DNA of 64,000 bases, taken from NCBI RefSeq assembly GCF_021155775.2, contig NC_060233.1, positions 124,001-188,000 of the forward strand, written 5' to 3'. This DNA comes from Neodiprion pinetum (taxonomy: Eukaryota > Arthropoda > Insecta > Hymenoptera > Diprionidae). The notes below the pieces were generated by a model, which saw nothing but the letters and a program-made list of their open reading frames with translations, ran no database searches and had not been told where the DNA came from. Both the position numbers and the translations under genes were made by a program. The number at the start of each line of letters is the position of its first letter. The stretch's first letter is position 1. Positions 50,508-63,901 of this stretch are shown here, in pieces.

Positions 50508-52335
50508 GCAGAAGGTTAGCTAACATCGCACGAAGCAGGAACCCTAAACTTAATCTACTGTTTAAGGGATAATGCAGTCGGACCAAACATATAGGATGTC
50601 CTAGAACTGAATGCAGAGAATAATAGAGAGTGCCAAGCTACGTGAATTCACTGAGAAATTTACCTGTAGAACATGTGGTCTCTGAAACAGCATTGGCGAG
50701 ATACGACTGATTAAACAGTCGCGCCTGGTAGATGAACATCTTCGAGTCAATGCTTCAGTTTCTACTTCATCGAGCTCAACTGTGTATCCAAGTTAGACGA
50801 CGTAACTTCGAGATCTTCTTCTAACGAGAGGTTTTTTTAATAAAATTTGACACTAAAAATACTTTTGTTTGAAATTGAGAGCGCCTAGCGCGACTTTTTA
50901 ACCGTTCATATTTTGCAAACGTTGCTCTGTAGATAACATGTTCTCTAGGTCAATTTAGTCATCTGGACATCTACTATTAATCTTTTAAATTTCTGTATTT
51001 GTTTTGTTAGTTCTGGAGCACACTGTATACGACCTTTGCTTGTTTAGTGTTATATATATACGCAGCATTTTTCTTGAAATGTGTCTTTCCAAGCCATACT
51101 GTCATCAGCTGCGCGAATAAATCCACAAATTTTTCCTGAGCCAAGTATAGCAGACAAATGCTCTTGGGTAAATGTGCATGCGTGTACAGGCAGTGACCGT
51201 GTGGCTTCGAAAGACACATTTCAAAACAGATTCACCGTATAAAGTTACCTTACTTTGTGTATATAATTATTTCTCGTGGTTCTAAAGCTCTACAATTGTC
51301 CCCACTTAGACATTCTGAATCTAAAGTACACATTGTACTGTGCAGAGGGGCCGTCCGTAAACTACATAATCTCAGGGCAGTGTTATGTATGTCTTGTTAC
51401 AGGAGAGGGGGAGGGCAGTTTCAGAGCCTCTATTACATAACTCTACAAATTGAAAAAGTACGAACTAATTATTTTGATATACACTACTCTATGCACGTAT
51501 AAAAGTGGTGCTTTTTTCTCATGAAACTTTTTAACTATCTGTTATATGAATTTTGTGTAGAATAATTTGATATAGGCCCAGTCGGTGTAGTATTGGTGCA
51601 TGCTTATCGCGATTTTAACGTGCTATAATTCATAAGGTCATGGGGTGTTGAAAGAATAAATTATCATAGATTCGATAAAGGGACTTCTGGTTTGTTGGTT
51701 GTTTTAACTCAAAGATGTTAATACAGCTGAAAAAATTCTTTTCTCGCAATCAGTCGAACAAAAATTAGTCCAGTAAAAAAGTGCAGTCGTAACGTGTGTT
51801 TATCTCGTGGCAGTTTGTTGATAATCCCTGAGTATGTTATAATATGTACAGTGAGTATATACTTTGATCTGGACTTTCATAACATTTTTCAGAGAAGCTT
51901 TCGAGGAACTTGAGTAACTAGTCATGTCACCGCCATCGGTTTCATTGAGCAACAGTGTAGCCGAGGTTGAGAAAATCAACTACGCACATCACGGAACGAA
52001 ATACAGATTTTGACAAGATAATCTGCTAATTTGCCTGGCCCAGCTACATGCCGTAAAGCACCCCCTGCCACAAATATTTAAATCTGGCACATTATGAGTG
52101 ATTGATTGTATAGATACTAAGAACACAAAGTTCATTGAATTCTGAACAAAACTTCAACTCAGGGATGATAATGGGAAAAAGAAAAACGTGGAATACTATT
52201 GTAAAAACTAATTTTATTCATAACATTATATCAAAAAATGCTGAAACATTCCTTTTTTATTAACCTAAACTCTTATACGCACATGTCCTTCATAGAGAAA
52301 TGTATAGCGTTTATGTACCAATTATGTAATGCGAC
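50508..52335. other. convergent 3' regions of DEF8 and the SLC36 transporter
   Basis: DEF8 probably ends just past AATAAA at 50839-50844. For the minus-strand transporter, TTTATT at 52213-52218 and 52256-52261 are candidate signals. A small hairpin element lies at 51074-51224. No other gene was seen. Confidence 0.5.
51074..51224. mobile_element. 151-bp palindromic miniature element
   Basis: TTGAAATGTGTCTTTC...AAGCCATAC at the left is matched by GTGTGGCTTCGAAAGACACA and TTTCAA in inverse at the right, giving imperfect arms of about 26 bp. No coding capacity. Confidence 0.6.
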
Positions 52336-55300
52336 CTAAATGTTAGAATTGTGGAAGGCCTGAATAATAGAGTTTATACTCTCATAGGTTCCCATGAAAA
52401 ATCCGAAAATACCTATTACTATAATCAGGATATCCTTGGCAAAGGTACAGATGCTAAGGGTCGAGTCCTGCCAGCCTACTACCATCTCGATGATCGGAGG
52501 AAATAGTAACGCCAACGCGGTACTACTTACAGCACCCACCAAAGATATGACTAGGTCGAGTCGGGGGATAGCCGCTGCCAGGGCGACTGCGGCCGAGAGA
52601 AACAATGGTTGTTATAAATTATTATAATTGCAGATTCAACTGCCAATAATATTTTTACATTATATGTTGATAATTGCATGATGCGGTCTTTTCTAGTTAA
52701 TCTGTATTACCTACATTTTAAAAATTCGTCTGTAGGTATTACCGACGCCGCGACGGCGAGGATTCGGTTAACGGGGACGCCAACTCACCTTGAGTCGACA
52801 CGACTGTGCCTCTCCTGTGGATTTACATCCATCTTCAGTGCGAAAAGTGGCCTGATTTACCGAATCCTCACGGTATACCTCTTCGTATATTATACATGTA
52901 TAATCATGCGTGTACACGTACAATATATCGCATGCGGGAATTTTTGTCATAATATAATATGCATACATATATCATACGAGGATTTCTCGAAGCGGGCTTT
53001 TCAAGCCGCTTGAGGTGACTTCGTGCCGTGTGTATGTTAACCGAGTAGTTCTCATCTACTAGTTGGCTTGAACCGTAAGTGTAGAAGTCCCGCTTCGACA
53101 AATCCTCTGCCTACATAAGGAATATACTTGAAAGATTAGCGACAGTTACCGCTATCCATCACTCTACGGACTACCGAACACGCACACGAATAATTCTCCG
53201 TACCTGGAGGCATACTTACACGTAAAAATGCAGAGAGCTGACCGAAAGGCAATCTCAGCAACAGCAGGACTTCGAAAAGGCCCAAATTTATTAATTATCA
53301 ACGGCCACATAATTTCAACAGGCACGTAAAATTGTAGGGCATATGAGAACAGTATTCCCAAGCAGATGGCTATTTTAATGCACTGGGATAATCTGCGGAA
53401 AATAAAGAAAATCTTACACGTGGCCTGGTATTACGTACAACGATAAAAATAATTTTGCATCTAATTTTGAACTCACATTTGCTTTTTGTCAAGATTTAGG
53501 GTCACGGATCCTTCAACGAGATCACCATACTTGAGATAAGCTAGAAAACCTGTCGAAACAAACATGACTGACACTAGAACCATCCCTACGTTCAATACAC
53601 CCAGGGGTTTGTCAAAGTTGCGAGGCTTCTTCATCTCATTCTTCAAAGGCAATACCTGCGCGACGCATTAAAATTACACACGGTATTGAATGAAACACTA
53701 CTTTCAGACACGCGATGTTAATCGCATATGTGTCTTCTTGTAGAACTCTGATAAACGAGAGTACTTTGCAATTTGATGGTTTGATTGTCAAATTCGGCGG
53801 ACAAGTCGTTAAAAATTTTAGTCACAAGGCCCGATATTGTATAAACTATAAACTTCAATTAAATTTTCGCCGCAGTATATCATATATGCAGTACATTATC
53901 TACATAATATTCGCGCTGGAAGCTTTCTTACTGTGCACGGGTTGCTCTGCAATTGGGTACGTAAATTCGTATCGCCTTTCGTCTTTACGAACATATTGTA
54001 GTAGGTAATATGCCTCACGTTATTCATCATGCGCCATTGGTACACTGATAATTACTCACCAGACTGATACCTTCGAAAGAGTAGATAACCGTGCTAAAGA
54101 ACAACGGAAGTGTATTCCAAGATGCGATGTATTTACGTTCCCGTGTAATCGATGGCAAGTCGTACGATAAAAGGTAGATCGTGCAAGCGTATCCTCCCAC
54201 CATAAGGAAATTCGCAACCGAGGATATCGGGATCATGTATTCTAGATTCCGCACCCAAGTAGTGAGAAGTATTGGAATAAGCACCACAGCCATGTGCACA
54301 TGCACGTCCCATTCTAGTCCGTGTACGTCCATCACCTATCGAACGGATGCCATGCACTCAGATATGTCGAACTTGTAAACGAGGCATAGAAACTAGTGTT
54401 TTTAATTCTCGTGTACGGGCTACAGCTTACTCAACGATATTCAAGATATTCCACAATCACCTTTCTTTCGATTTGAATATAAGCAGTTACTGTCGCCGTA
54501 CTTATTTGCAATTCGAACGCAATCTATTCTTCGAAAGTAGAATATTCCTAAATTTCGCTCAGATAAAAATAAGTATTGGGTTGTTCCAACAAATCTGTTC
54601 TATTTGCGAACTGTGTTACACAGATACAATGAGGATATATTGCAACTCCCATACTTGTATACAGTGGGGCTTTTCACGTGAACTGATTCGGCCACCTCTA
54701 GACTTCGAAACCTTCGATTTTGTTACATTGTTTGTAAGTGAGAGAACCGTCCTCGATTTTTGTCAAAACCTTTCGGTTTCCTGTACGGAAGTTCTTAAGA
54801 GTCGAAATTTGGCGGTGTACCAAATTCGAGAATTTTCGATCCGTGGATTTATTTCGAGCTGAAATATCGTGTGAACGAAAACAAGATTTTGATTGATGAA
54901 CCGGCTTTTAAACATTATATTTCACTTTGAATAAACTCTTCCCATAGATAGAAGAATCCGATTTCACGTGCATTCCCGTGTACCGCAGAGAAAAAATATA
55001 AATATTTCAAATTATTTTGTGGTAAGTGGAAGTCGAACTTTTTAGTCTCCGGGAAGACTTTATTGAATATGAGAAAAATGCGTAGAATCGGGAAAAAAAT
55101 TCGACACTTTCATAAATATCGTGATTTGTGATAAAACGATAAAAAGTGTAATAACATTTCTTGGTAAATGGGAATCAAATTTCTCCATTTGGAGGGAGAC
55201 AAAAAATTTGTGTAATTCCAAAAAAGCATTTCAAAATTTTTCAAAACAACAATACTGAGCAAATTTTGGCTTTTCCTTTGAAAATACAACGATAATTCAT

Positions 55301-58300
55301 AAAATTACGATGCATTATTTCTCAAAACGTTGTATTCAAGACGAAACAGTAATAAAATATTCTCGAATTTCATGAACCGCCAAATTTTGTCTCCTAAGAC
55401 CTCCGGAACGGAGATACGAACAATTCTGACAAAGACTAAGAATATAGTTACTTCTCGGCTGGTGTAACTAATCCCTAAAAAAAAACAAAATCGAAGGTGA
55501 CGAGGTCTGAAGGTGGCCCAGTTCAAGTCGTAAGCCCCGTATATAATGAATACACGGTAATTAGACCATAGTCGTTATACTCGCCTGTTTCACGTTTGAA
55601 GAAATGAATACAAAGTAAACGCAACAAAATCCTAGTTGCGTCGTACATAGGAATAAGTTGACCAACTTTCTGGAACAAGTAATAATAATAAATGAACGAG
55701 CTATGTTATAAATTCGAACGAATATACGTGCAGACATAAGGCAGATGGTACCACGCGTTTGTTATTCTCGTAGACCGGGTATACTACCTATGGCCCATTT
55801 CGCCAATTATCGGCAAACGAGCTGTCGGTTATACGATACATTTACTCAACGACATATCGGAATTGCAGCCAAACCAAAATTTTGGCACCTGCTGATCGAT
55901 TACCGATAATTGGCGCGCATGCAGGCCCTATTACATACATGTATTTATAGAATGATGATCAACTATATTACTAAAGCTTGCATAATACCTGTAACGTACT
56001 TCTGAATTGGTACCGACGATTTATAGTTCAGAGAATACCTGCTAGCTATGCAATGTGCAGCGTTGGTATATCAATTACCTCATTGTGGTGGAATATTTCC
56101 GCAACTTGAGCGGCCCTGTAGCGAAACATAGTTCCACGGTTCCGGCAAAGCCCGGATTTTGCACAGCATCGTTCCCGAGCCGCCTAGACATTTCTTCGCT
56201 GCAACGAAGCTTTGCACGACATTTGTAAAAAATAATATAATCGCGCAGCACGGAAGTAAATTTCAATCAGACCAAAGATTATTGGTGTCGTAGACATATG
56301 TATAACATAGGTATGTACGACTACCTGATCGAGTAGCTTGTCATCCACTCACCAAGATGTGTTGAGCATGGACACATATAACGCCAAGGATTATGGTCAA
56401 CGGTGGTGCCAGTATCAGACCGGCATTTTTATAGGCATCTCCAAGGGCGAACATTCCAGCACCGACGTTACCTTTGAATAGATGCATCAGCGTCCCTATG
56501 TAACTGAAGCCAAATGTATGTACACGCCGTTATGCGTCGTTTTCGATTTCAACTTCTTTTTTAAGGGGCGCGGGGCACGACTTGGTCGGTCTAAAATCAC
56601 AACTATTTTTAGAAGTTTTTTTTTTTTTTTTTAAAACGAGTACACTCGGAGAAATTTGAGTTCGAGAGCTTTATTATTTATAGTTTCAAGAAGATTTTGG
56701 AATTTTTTCATTGGAATGATAACAACATGGCGGCATTGCGCATGTAAGTAGCGAACGACCTCGCTTTTATTCCGGTGGCGCAGATTCCTCGGTCAATTTT
56801 TATCCGATTGACTTGAAATTTTGATACAATCTGTAAAACTTGTTCAACGATTTGAACTAACGGCAAAATTTTTGTATTTCAATCCCAAAATTTTTTTACA
56901 CAAATTTTTTCAACGATTTTTCTGTCGAAAAATGAAATTTTTCGTTCGTAATCGTATGTATTTGAAGAGAAAAAATTTCTGTATATTTGGGTTACGAGAT
57001 CGAATTCGAAAAGTTGTTTTTAAATCAAAAGAATGTTTTCTATCTGTTACAAGTTGGACTGCAGCGATGTCAGGAGATGCGCCACCGCAAAAGCCCTCGA
57101 ATTCGGAGTCGTTCGCTACGAATATGCGCCATGCCGCCATTTTCTTATTAATTTCAATAACAAAGTTCGAAAATGTTCTTGAAACTATGAAAAATAACGC
57201 CCCGAAACTCTGGTAGCTTTAGGTGCTTTCGATTTCTTGAAAAAAAAAAAAAAAAAAAAAAAAAACACCTAAAACTAGGCATGATTTTAGACCCTCCACG
57301 TTGTAGTCCGCCCAAGAAGTGCACCCCCTTAATATGGCAATTTATGACATAATTCACGTTGAATAGGTACTCACGAGGTTGGATGGTCGACCTTGACGCT
57401 CTGAGGACTCGCTCCGCCGCCTGAAGCATTATTCCCTTTGTGCGTGGAAACGACCATAATCGGATCCTTCGATTGAAACTCTCCGTACTCATCGTTACTA
57501 TTATACAGTACACACATAGTTGGATGAGAATATGAGATATACCTTTTGTCTATGGGGCATTCCACGCCGACTCGGTAAACGGTTGACCATAACATTTTTA
57601 AATTTAACCAAGGATTTTTCCGACGTTAGTATGACTCCTGAAACGCTTCCGAAGAAAATGTTCAATCTTTTTACAATCGCTCGTATTTACCCTATGATTT
57701 TTGAAGACCAATATCAAAATCACTCAAATTGATTTTTATGGAACAAGAAAAAAAACATTCGATTTCCGAAATTAAACATTTTCACGCAAGGTTCGGAGTG
57801 GGTCCTACGTTTTTTCATATTTAAAAAAAAAATTTCTTCCATGTTTTTAATCGATTCTTCTATATTCATACGTGTTAAAAATCTACCACATTATATACCG
57901 CATCGGCGATTTGATTACTGATATTTCTTTATTGCTTCTCTGGTTCTAAAATTGACTCATAATTTGTTTAAAAATTTTTACAGTCGATTTTTAACATTTT
58001 ATCAACGACAGCGTACGAGAATTATAACTAACTGCGGGATGATGTTGTGAGCTCGATTCTACACATACATTAGGTATACTCATACGTCGAAGGATCTCTG
58101 TATAAGTAGGATAATGAAAGATACTTGGTCAGAATTGAATTAATGAATCTCGAGTGGGTCGTTAATTAAGTACAATGACGATGAGAAAATAACCGATTTA
58201 ACCAATCAGAACGACCGTTACGGATGGAGACGCGCAGATTTTTAGCTCACAATCAACCGTGGGATAGTCGCTAGTTGTACCTGACTGGTTTGGTGGTTTC

Positions 58301-58384
58301 TTCGAAGGTAGTTTCGTATCCATGGTTGGTGGCTGTTGAGCTTTTCACAGGTGGCATACTCCTCTGACTGCTGCGCAATTCCAT
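52336..58384 (-). CDS. proton-coupled amino-acid transporter, SLC36 (PAT/pathetic) family
   Basis: Coding exons in transcript order: 58384-58281, 57497-57375, 56503-56353, 56209-56079, 55669-55585, 54335-54060, 53655-53477, 53392-53220, 52586-52336; phases agree, 490 aa. SLC36 proteins move amino acids with protons across plasma or lysosomal membranes and feed TOR signalling in insects. Diagnostic text: VDHPTSYIGTLMHLFKGNVG at the first membrane helix, FAGTVELCFATGPLKLRKYS, TTQLGFCCVYFVF, WNTLPLFFSTVIYSFEGISL then VLPLKNEMKKPRNF, YALQFYVPVEIMWP and AAAIPRLDLVISLVGAVSST. About eleven helices are expected. The 55585 exon ends CAG/GCGAG, a GC-AG intron. Exon 2 could start at an upstream in-frame acceptor near 57553, but that lies against a TE end, so 57497 is preferred. 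Which paralogue it is cannot be settled. Two introns contain fold-back elements. Confidence 0.92.
54666..55538. mobile_element. ~870-bp diverged inverted-repeat element in SLC36 intron
   Basis: GGGGCTTTTCACGTGAACTG...GGCCACCT...ACCTTCGATTTTGTT on the left is mirrored by AACAAAATCGAAGGTGACGA...AGGTGGCCCAGTTCAAGTCG...GCCCC on the right; similarity continues inward (CGAAATTTGGCGGT / ACCGCCAAATTTTG). Arms are about 200-240 bp and diverged, so it is older than the Spg7 element. It sits between the exons at 55585 and 54335. Confidence 0.6.
56561..57332. mobile_element. ~770-bp fold-back element bounded by TTAA, in SLC36 intron
   Basis: The ends read TTAAGGGGCGCGGGGCAC and GTGCACCCCCTTAA. The halves remain inverse over most of their length (for example GTCTAAAATCA / TGATTTTAGAC, and AACATGGCGGCATTGCGCAT / ATGCGCCATGCCGCCATTTT). 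A T run at 56617-56632 mirrors a 27-base A run at 57239-57265. TTAA at both borders suggests a piggyBac-type insertion. The ORF at 56821-57216 runs across both halves and is not a transposase I recognise. Confidence 0.7.
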
Positions 58385-59501
58385 TATCTGGAATTTTGAG
58401 GTGACAAGTTTGTCATGTCACACATGTTACACAACATGTATCGTTGATGATTCCAATTACACGCTATATCTTTCAAACGAATATTACGTAGGATCTATAT
58501 CACGAATGTATCGATATATATTTCAATCAGGGTATCTGACAATTGTAACATTTTATGTATAACTACAATTACAATGGAATAATCATTCATTGTTCGTGGT
58601 ACGATACTACGTGTTTTCTGTGCTGACGTAAGCTATGGTTGGTAATAGAAAAAAAAAAAAATTACAATTATTGCGCAATCGCTACGACGAAGATATAAAT
58701 TGTACAAGATGTCTTACACATTATTCTGACCCGAGTATTTATCCTGCAGCGTTAAACGGTTCATGCGACTTATCCCATATACGAGTTGAAATAAACAACG
58801 CATGTCGGTGTTGAAAATTTGAGATTACCAACTCAAATAAATGAGCACAATTTTTCCTCATCCAGAGATAGCATATCACATATGTTTATCTATAACAGAC
58901 TTCATCTTAATTAAACTGGTATTTACCTTCACGTTTCTATAGTAATATACATAAAGATACGACATGTGTAATAGCCCACAATATCACTATTCTCTATGCT
59001 TATCTATTTCACATCAATCGGAGTACCGCAGTGTCAGAGCTATGTACGCAGTAAAAGACTTAAGAACCAGTTGAAAAACTTAAATTCCGTTACCCTCCAG
59101 ACTAATTGTCGTAAAGTACGGGAACTTGTAGGCATGAAAATTCACGTTTGATGGGAAAAATTGCTCGTGGGATCAACAACGAAGTTCGATAGCAAATTAT
59201 TTTTGAAATCGGATCGATCTGAATGACGATTCGTCAGATGCTGAAGGAAGCAATGCATTTACGAGCAATGCAAGTGGTACTGTATGCCAGATGATTGAAA
59301 GTTAATCGGAACGTCTGCGTGACCGGTACTTACAATTAGCTTCCCTTCGAACTTCTCTGTCGCACGACACAGAGTTTGCGCAAGTTATTATCATTCCCGT
59401 AATGTTTGTTTTCTATCGTTGTCATTTAAAAAAATACTGTTTACTCCGAAATGAAATTATTAAGCTGTACATCTACTTTTCAATTTCACAACTGATAATG
59501 T

Positions 59502-59530
<29 letters not shown>
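58385..59530. other. upstream of the SLC36 coding start, no exon seen
   Basis: About 1.1 kb of AT-rich sequence. CCAG just before ATAATGG (58385-58391 on the minus strand) could be a splice acceptor, so the first coding exon may have an upstream untranslated exon. A TA microsatellite begins near 59507. Confidence 0.45.
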
Positions 59531-59532
<2 letters not shown>

Positions 59533-60499
59533 TAGGGTGCTTTTTTTTTTGGACTATTTTTTTTTTTCGGTCCCATCGTGAAATTTTGTTGGAAATACAA
59601 CAAAAAAAATTCCCTGAAAGATTGAGCCCTTAATATTAATATTAAGTGCTCGCCCAAGGCATGTAAAGATTTCCCGCTTAAAATACACGTCAACTTTAAT
59701 TTTTTTGTTTAAAACATCTACAGTTCAGAGGCATTCTATGGTGTAGTCTAGGACGTCGGTAGGTTTTCTTCGGAATGAAATGCTCTACAAAAGTGCTCAT
59801 TGCGGTGAAGTCGTACGGGCCACCCAAACCCAATTTTTTCATGAAATTCTTGTCTTTTTTTACCCGTATCTCGTAAATAACAAGAGCTACAAAAAAAAAT
59901 ATTTAACAAATTTGTAGGAAATTTAATTTTCTACAAAAAACTTTCAGAAAACCAAATTGCTAACATCAGTATTTATTGAGATATTGGGCTTTTAAGGTGA
60001 GGAAGTATGGAATTTTCATGAATTATTGAGTTAAATTGTCGAATTATTGATTGTCGAATATTTTTTTGTTTTGTAGCTCTTGTAATTGTAATGATGTACA
60101 AATAATGTAATGTACAAATTTATTGAACATTTCTTTTTTTGTAGCTCTTGTCATTTACGAGATAGGGGCAAAAAAACAAGAATTTCATGAAAAAATTGGG
60201 TTTGGGTGGCCCGTACGACTTCACCGCAATGAGCACTTTTGTAGAGCATTTCATTCCGAAGAAAACCTACCGACGTCCTAGACTACACCATAGAATGCCT
60301 CTGAACTGTAGATGTTTTAAAGAAAAAAATTAAAGTTGACGTGTATTTTAAGCGGGAAATCTTGACATGCCTTGGGCGAGCACTTAATATTAATATTAAG
60401 GGCTTAATCTTTCAGGGAATTTTTTTTGTTGTATTTCCAATAAAATTTCGCGATGGGACCGAAAAAAAAAAAAATAGTCCAAAAAAAAAGCACCCTAAT
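59531..60499. mobile_element. 969-bp fold-back element inserted in a TA microsatellite
   Basis: The ends ATTAGGGTGC and GCACCCTAAT, followed inward by T/A runs and TTCGGTCCCATCG / CGATGGGACCGAA, begin arms of about 390 bp that stay nearly identical (for example CATAGAATGCCTCTGAACTG, GTGGCCCGTACGACTTCACC). Both sides abut (TA)n, consistent with a TA target. No transposase. High arm identity suggests recent activity or conversion. Confidence 0.8.
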
Positions 60500-63400
60500 A
60501 TATATATATATATATGTATATGTATACAGGGCAAACACCGCAAAATAATTTAAAAGTGAACGATATGCGTAGGTATGTGTTTTTTGTACGCTTATAAATT
60601 ATACGTACTTTTTTATGGCGTGTTTAGAAAACAGTAGGTACTACAATCGCTACCGCCAAGAACGATATTAATGGCCCAAGTGATTGACAAGCCCGCGGCT
60701 GATGAAGATTTTCAATGACGCTTGTCATTTAGAATGCTTTTATACTTTCGTGCACTTTGCGTTGTCTGGTCTAAATTAAGCTCGTATCACGCCAGGAGAC
60801 ATTTGCAGCGCGCGTGCGGATCGCGTTCGTATATAAGCGCCATAATAGTGGCTGAAAATCGCAAAATTCAATACATGAATAGTGTTTCGAAAAAGTACCT
60901 ATGTAACAGTCAAACGAAAGTATTATCTCGCGCTCATTGCCGTCTCATTTCACTCGCTGTTCAAAATCATTTTCAGATATAATATTAAGTATCTAGTCAC
61001 ACTCGCGTGCAATGTTTACCTGTTCGTATTTACATGAAATCAAGCTACTTGCCCGTGTCGCGACTCGAAACAGTTCAGCTCTGTACTTCACGTGTCGTCT
61101 ACTGTCTCGAAATCATATCCCGCGTGTCATCTATCTACACATTCCCTCGCCTTTGTAAAACCTCAGTTGTCTCACTGATCTCTTGCGATACGGTTCTTAT
61201 CGTGCATCTAAATAAACGAAGCATATCGTTTATTGTTTAACAAACATCATCTCTGGCTCGATGATCATCCCGCTTTACTCACTAGCCTGTCCGTTGTCGC
61301 TAATTCGCGGATCCTACGTCAATGATCCAGACTTATCGCTATTTCGCCAGACAAATAGGTATACCTACGTGTAAAATTATGTTTTTAGGCGAATAAGTTT
61401 CTTCTTACCGTATTGTTCAATAGCACGTATCCGCGTGCGCAGCCAAAGATATATCCGCTGTCAGGGGTAATACGAGCGGACGGCTATCTTACGAATCTCT
61501 GCAATATCGTCGGAATTGCAACGATACTGTTAAAGATAACCGTATTAAGAGCGGCGAAGCCCGACTTTCAGGTAAAACCAGTTTTACGACGATCCCGCAG
61601 GTTTCGGATGAAAGTTGAGGCTACACGTATATGCGTATTGTATACGTATACACACATACATAATATCTATATAGTACGTAGGTATATCAAGGAGATTGTT
61701 ATTTTCGATGGAAAATTACGTTTTCACCTAGTTTGGTTCAAGAGGCTAAGTTATATGTACACCTACCTCGTATAATATTATCGAGACACGTTCTTCGTGT
61801 GTCCGTAAGGTGTGACTTGGAATGCTCTTCGCACTGCAAACTTACAATTACGAAAGTAAGAATATTTCATCGAACAAGAATTACCATTGTACGTTTAATA
61901 ACGGTGCGCCGAAAGCATACATTACGTTATTTATTACCTTTATGCCGCGACAGGCCAAGAGCGAATGGGAAAGACTTGTAGTCAGGTATGCGTGTGCTTT
62001 CAATTTAACGAATATCAGTCAGTGAGCGACAAAAACAAGGAATTCGAAAGTCTTGACGAAGGACGTACATGTACTCGCACGGCTCAGATTCTGCACATTC
62101 TTATAACAAATCTTTGAGCTGTTTAACAGAAAAGATTAATTTTCACTTATAAATTATACGAATACCAGCCGCGATCAGCCGCTCGGCAAACATTCTAGTC
62201 TTCGCTAAACTTACGTTTGAAAGAAAAATTATATTTGCGCTTTACCTCGCGTATTAGATAACACTGGTTTTACAGGTATTTTATTAGCCCGACTGTTGAT
62301 TTATTATGCTTTGAAATTGACCGGAATGGACGGTGAATCATTCAGAACGCACTGTTTGCACAACTGCGGACGTTTATTTTTAAATCACTCTCCAAGACCG
62401 TGGACCCAGATTGGCTGAGCAATAAATCCGACATATCGCGCTTCAGCACCACACTGACCGCAGCCAGAACCAAAACGTTCCTAAAATGATTATGCCCTAG
62501 TCGTTATCTATACGTACAATAGAAGTCGCGCGCCAGTGATATATGTACACGCTGTACCGTCGCCTACAGGCACAATACTAATTGTTAATATACCAGGTAT
62601 CATTCCTATACGTGTCTCAGCGTCTGCCTGGCACTTTCATTAACCGCACATTCTTGAATTTATACACCGAATTGTGTCGGTACGATACGACGTATAACGA
62701 ACTTTTTAAAAGAAAGCTTCGAAGGACAAAAAATTGCTGCCAAGATTTATCGAAATGCTACATTTCCGTTGAACCACAGCGAGAGATACTGACTTGAGAA
62801 TCGTAGTTGGTCGCGTGGTCGACTTGAGCTTAAGAATCAATGACAATAAGAGACGTTGCAGCGACTGACTGAATTTTTGTCGCCCCACCTGCAGAGCATT
62901 CACTTTAAAAATACGCGCGGTTGTTGGGTCACGTACTACTGCTTCGGTGTAAGCAGACCTGTCCATGTATGTCCATGTATGAGTGCAGGTGCTGCGTCTT
63001 TGTAAGCGCAACAACTTGTGTAGAAAGTGCACTGATCGTGAATATCACGATCAATTGTTGATCATATTGCCGGTTGTAAGATTCCTTTCCGATTACATCA
63101 TACAGCTGTTTATGTTGGAGGCGTAAGAACCGCCGAAAGTAGACTGAAAAAATTTGAAGGGGCAGAGAAAAAGGATGTTCAACTCAGAATGGCATCGAAA
63201 ATATCACATACCTACATCGCATTGAATAGTTGATGGAAAAGAGGAACTTGAGATGTATCTTAATTCACCTTTTTCGGTGAAATATTTTTTCTACTCGGCA
63301 GGAATGTCGAGTTCCACGATGCAAATTTTTTTATACGCTCCCAATACGATGCCAAATACAAAAATATTTTGGTATTTATATAAAAGGTATATCCTATAAT

Positions 63401-63901
63401 ATAATAAAGGTATACCTATAAAGGTATCGAAAATAAAATAGCTTTTTATTTTACGATTATGACTAACAACAAAATGATAGAATGTAAATAAATGTAAAAC
63501 ACTGATCTGCAGGGAGTAAAGGAGTATGGCCACGTAGCTTGCGTAAGACTCTCCTCATTTCATATTCACCTCCGTTATATCAGTTTTTTATTCAATTACA
63601 AAGTTAACTAGAATTAGGTAAGATTGTTTTGCATAATATGTCCAAGAACACGTATTAACATGTAAAGTTTTCGTAATAAATTATGAGATAAGAGCTGATA
63701 AACTTGTTGTACTTATAATTTCACAAAAGCCTTTGCTTCACGAAAACAACTATTACATACGGAATTATGAGAAGATGCAAAATATTTTTCGACAGTTTCG
63801 TGGAAGTGTTCAGTTTCGTCCCAGGAAGAGGTTCCGGTGAAATTTTGTACATTTCGCTAGGATATTTACTTACATACAAAAGGACCTCTGATTAAAAGTA
63901 C
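60500..63901. other. 3.4 kb without a supportable gene
   Basis: Frames at 60722-60982, 61413-61775 and 62582-62797 are short, cysteine/arginine/isoleucine-rich and lack splice or family signals. It may be intron or upstream sequence of the SLC36 gene or of a gene outside the window. Confidence 0.45.

Noticed and set aside
54347..54862. 171-codon open frame on the plus strand
   Set aside because: Runs from SLC36 intron into the 54666-55538 inverted repeat, with no recognisable protein character.
56821..57216. 131-codon frame as a transposase
   Set aside because: Crosses the axis of the TTAA-bounded fold-back; its text is basic/aromatic low complexity without DDE-like motifs.
61413..61775. 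120-codon frame possibly ending at CAG/GTAAAA
   Set aside because: One plausible donor but no acceptor or partner exon and no domain.
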